Assembly (NCBI GenBank): GCA_032622095.1
Contig: CP136062.1
Span: 144,604,351-144,668,350 of the forward strand
Direction of reading: 5' to 3'
DNA: 64,000 nucleotides
Origin: Siphonodentalium dalli
Taxonomy: Eukaryota; Mollusca; Scaphopoda; Gadilida; Siphonodentaliidae
The notes below the pieces were generated by a model. It worked only from the letters and a program-made list of their open reading frames with translations, had not been told where the DNA came from and made no database searches. Positions 62,385 to 64,000 of this stretch are shown in pieces (position 1 is the stretch's first letter; each line of letters opens with the position of its first letter). A program made the translations under genes and the position numbers.

Positions 62385-62455
62385 GCCAATGCATTCTCTT
62401 ATATATATGCGAGGCGACCTATGGTCGACTCGCATATATAAGAGAATGCATTGGC
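62385..62455. repeat. 71-nt near-perfect palindrome, right hairpin of module B
   Basis: Inverse copy of the left hairpin with one extra TA in one arm (CTTATATATATGCGAGG). Confidence 0.95.
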
Positions 62456-62516
62456 ACAGGGTAAAAAAATCCCGACTTAGGCCCCTACGACTGGATTTGA
62501 TACGGCGGGTCACATA

Positions 62517-63420
62517 TATATCTGACCATCAAAACCACACGTTAATGGTACTATAATATATATAGAAGCGGCGTACATAAGCAGTGCAAAGGGGGGGGGG
62601 GGGTGCAGCGGAGCGCGTTACATGCCCCTGTGATAAAACCCCCACATTAAAGGGTGTTTCTGGCATATGTATACACGTAGCAATGGTAGTGGTGTCAATT
62701 CGGATGGGCCATGCATGGATTGCATGCTCGATTTTTCATAGGCTACCCTGCGGTCTGGTTCAGATGAACAAAATTTATAGGTCAAGAAATGCGGTAAATA
62801 CTCATGCATGTGCACAGACTCTGTGTGTCACAGAAAGACTCATTCGAGTAAAAAAATTAGAAAAATCGCGTCCTTTTTCTTGCGAATTTGGAACAATAAA
62901 TAAAGCGCGTTCCTTGTTAATATATTTGTTATATTGTAAAAATAAAGAGCCTTTGTCTCAAATCTAATCGAAAAATTGAAGACACTGGAAATTTGTTTCC
63001 GACCTCAAGGTATACCCACCACCCTACTTAATTGCCAAAAAAAAAAAAAATTCCTCGCCCCCTTATAAATCTCATATTTGACACTTTGTACTAAATGTTT
63101 TATTATGAATACCATCCCAAATTTTCCGTGTTCTCTCTTGTTTCCAATCCCGTTCCACTATCTATTTTACAAGTCACCAATATGTGCCATATCCTACAAT
63201 AACATTTAGTCTTCACCATTTAGGAGATAAACGTACCCTGTTGAGTTGTACATTCTGGGATTCGAGCATGATAACAGTTTGTGAACTATAGACAACAACG
63301 TACGGGTGTGCTCGTTTCGCTACTCCGTTTTGCGCCGATGAAATTTTACCGTGCTACATTCAGATTTGATGCACGCTGAATACTCAATCGAATTACAATC
63401 TCATATATATTTTGAAGACC

Positions 63421-63454
<34 letters not shown>

Positions 63455-64000
63455 ATTTATACAAATCTACGATTCTGGACCGATCGGGACGAAATTTGGT
63501 ACGTGTGTGTAGTTTGACCAGGCGGTCGACGTTGTCGTATTGGCGAGCCCGTGCGGCGCCCGCTTCGCGCATGCTATAGAGCATTCTTGTGATGCGAATT
63601 TTTATTTATATTAGGTCATCTTCGTACATCATCAATGGAAACGACCCATATATGTTTCTCAACTATTTGACATGCGCCATTGCCCAGAATGGGTTCGCCC
63701 ATGCGCACATGTGGTGGTGCTATGTTTATTCATTTCAGAGATTCAACGTGAGAGCAAGTATTCCCACAATTGTTTAAATATACACGATCAAGTTTCGTTA
63801 TCGACAACAAACCTGCTGCTGCTGTTATAATGGCGGAATAATAATAACACAATGGTACCATATCAAAATTAATAAATATGTGTCAGTTACACCTGCTTAA
63901 ATTCTTATTGTCCTTTTTTGGGGAATAAAATTTACTGATACAATCTCAAATACACGACATTTACTCATGATCACATATTATCTGTTACATTTTATATGTT
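62517..64000. other. intergenic sequence with simple repeats
   Basis: Poly-G at 62589-62603. AATAAAGAGC and AAGGTATACCCACCACC at 62940-63030 are remnants of the 54261/60407 family. (TCTG)n at 63419-63455 followed by CGGGACGAAATTTGGTACGT, another common repeat word. Open frames of 60-127 codons cross these repeats and are not supported as genes. Confidence 0.5.

Larger units (their letters stand above)
62041..62516. mobile_element. MITE with TGTGACCCGCC ends carrying the double-hairpin module
   Basis: TATGTGACCCGCCATATCAA at 62041 is mirrored to 62516, arms about 52-60 bp, bordered by TA on both sides (Tc1/mariner-like target, inference). Inside, CCCTGTGCC to GGCACAGGG delimits the same double-hairpin module as at 11863, with a longer spacer (62164-62384) in the opposite orientation. 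Confidence 0.88.

Noticed and set aside
62584-62967. 127-codon plus-strand frame
   Set aside because: It starts in a poly-G run and ends in AATAAAGAGC-family repeat sequence; no motif.

Overview
This is eukaryotic nuclear DNA, AT-rich, intron-dominated and loaded with repeats. The organism is most likely a bivalve mollusc. The inference rests on repeats built around AAGGGCCATAACTCT, on a tRNA-derived SINE ending in the ACGTTAAAGAACCC type of tail, and on the general mix of MITEs and hAT-like elements; species cannot be named from the sequence. No operons, ribosomal RNA or CRISPR arrays are present.

The one host gene I can support is a split minus-strand gene for mini-chromosome maintenance complex-binding protein (MCMBP), running from about 34608 down to 5292 and leaving the window on the left. 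Ten coding exons were located (34529-34608, 32155-32337, 29471-29572, 28144-28357, 25143-25213, 17971-18068, 16901-17052, 16217-16343, 12454-12568, 5292-5457). All have GT/AG borders, and the reading phases join across all nine introns. They give 436 codons, matching human MCMBP from about residue 25 to about residue 460. The first coding exon (about 25 residues) and the C-terminal third (about 180 residues) were not found; the C-terminal exons should lie left of base 1.

Layout. 1-5.2 kb: two copies of a 161-bp-periodic repeat element and a degenerate tandem repeat. 5.9-11.1 kb: a nested inverted-repeat transposon in an MCMBP intron. 11.8-19.4 kb: exons mixed with TTAA-type MITEs, the double-hairpin module, and a tandem array that has copied the end of an exon with its splice donor. 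19.4-34.6 kb: hAT-like, GGCC-terminal and palindromic elements, one SINE, five more exons. 34.6-40.3 kb: TE fragments and a third 161-bp element. 40.37-52.20 kb: a large nested structure in which an inverted-repeat element holds a 5'-truncated non-LTR retrotransposon (itself split by two hAT-like elements), a foldback element, and a 5.8-kb array inserted into its right terminal repeat. 52.2-64 kb: intergenic DNA with a 485-bp satellite, TTAA-type elements and a second intact double-hairpin module.

The observations I rate highest are the tandem amplification of an MCMBP exon end with five GTAAGT donors, the double-hairpin module with a 69-nt palindrome identical in two copies 50 kb apart, the nested 40-52 kb element, and an alternating dimer pattern seen in three unrelated tandem arrays.
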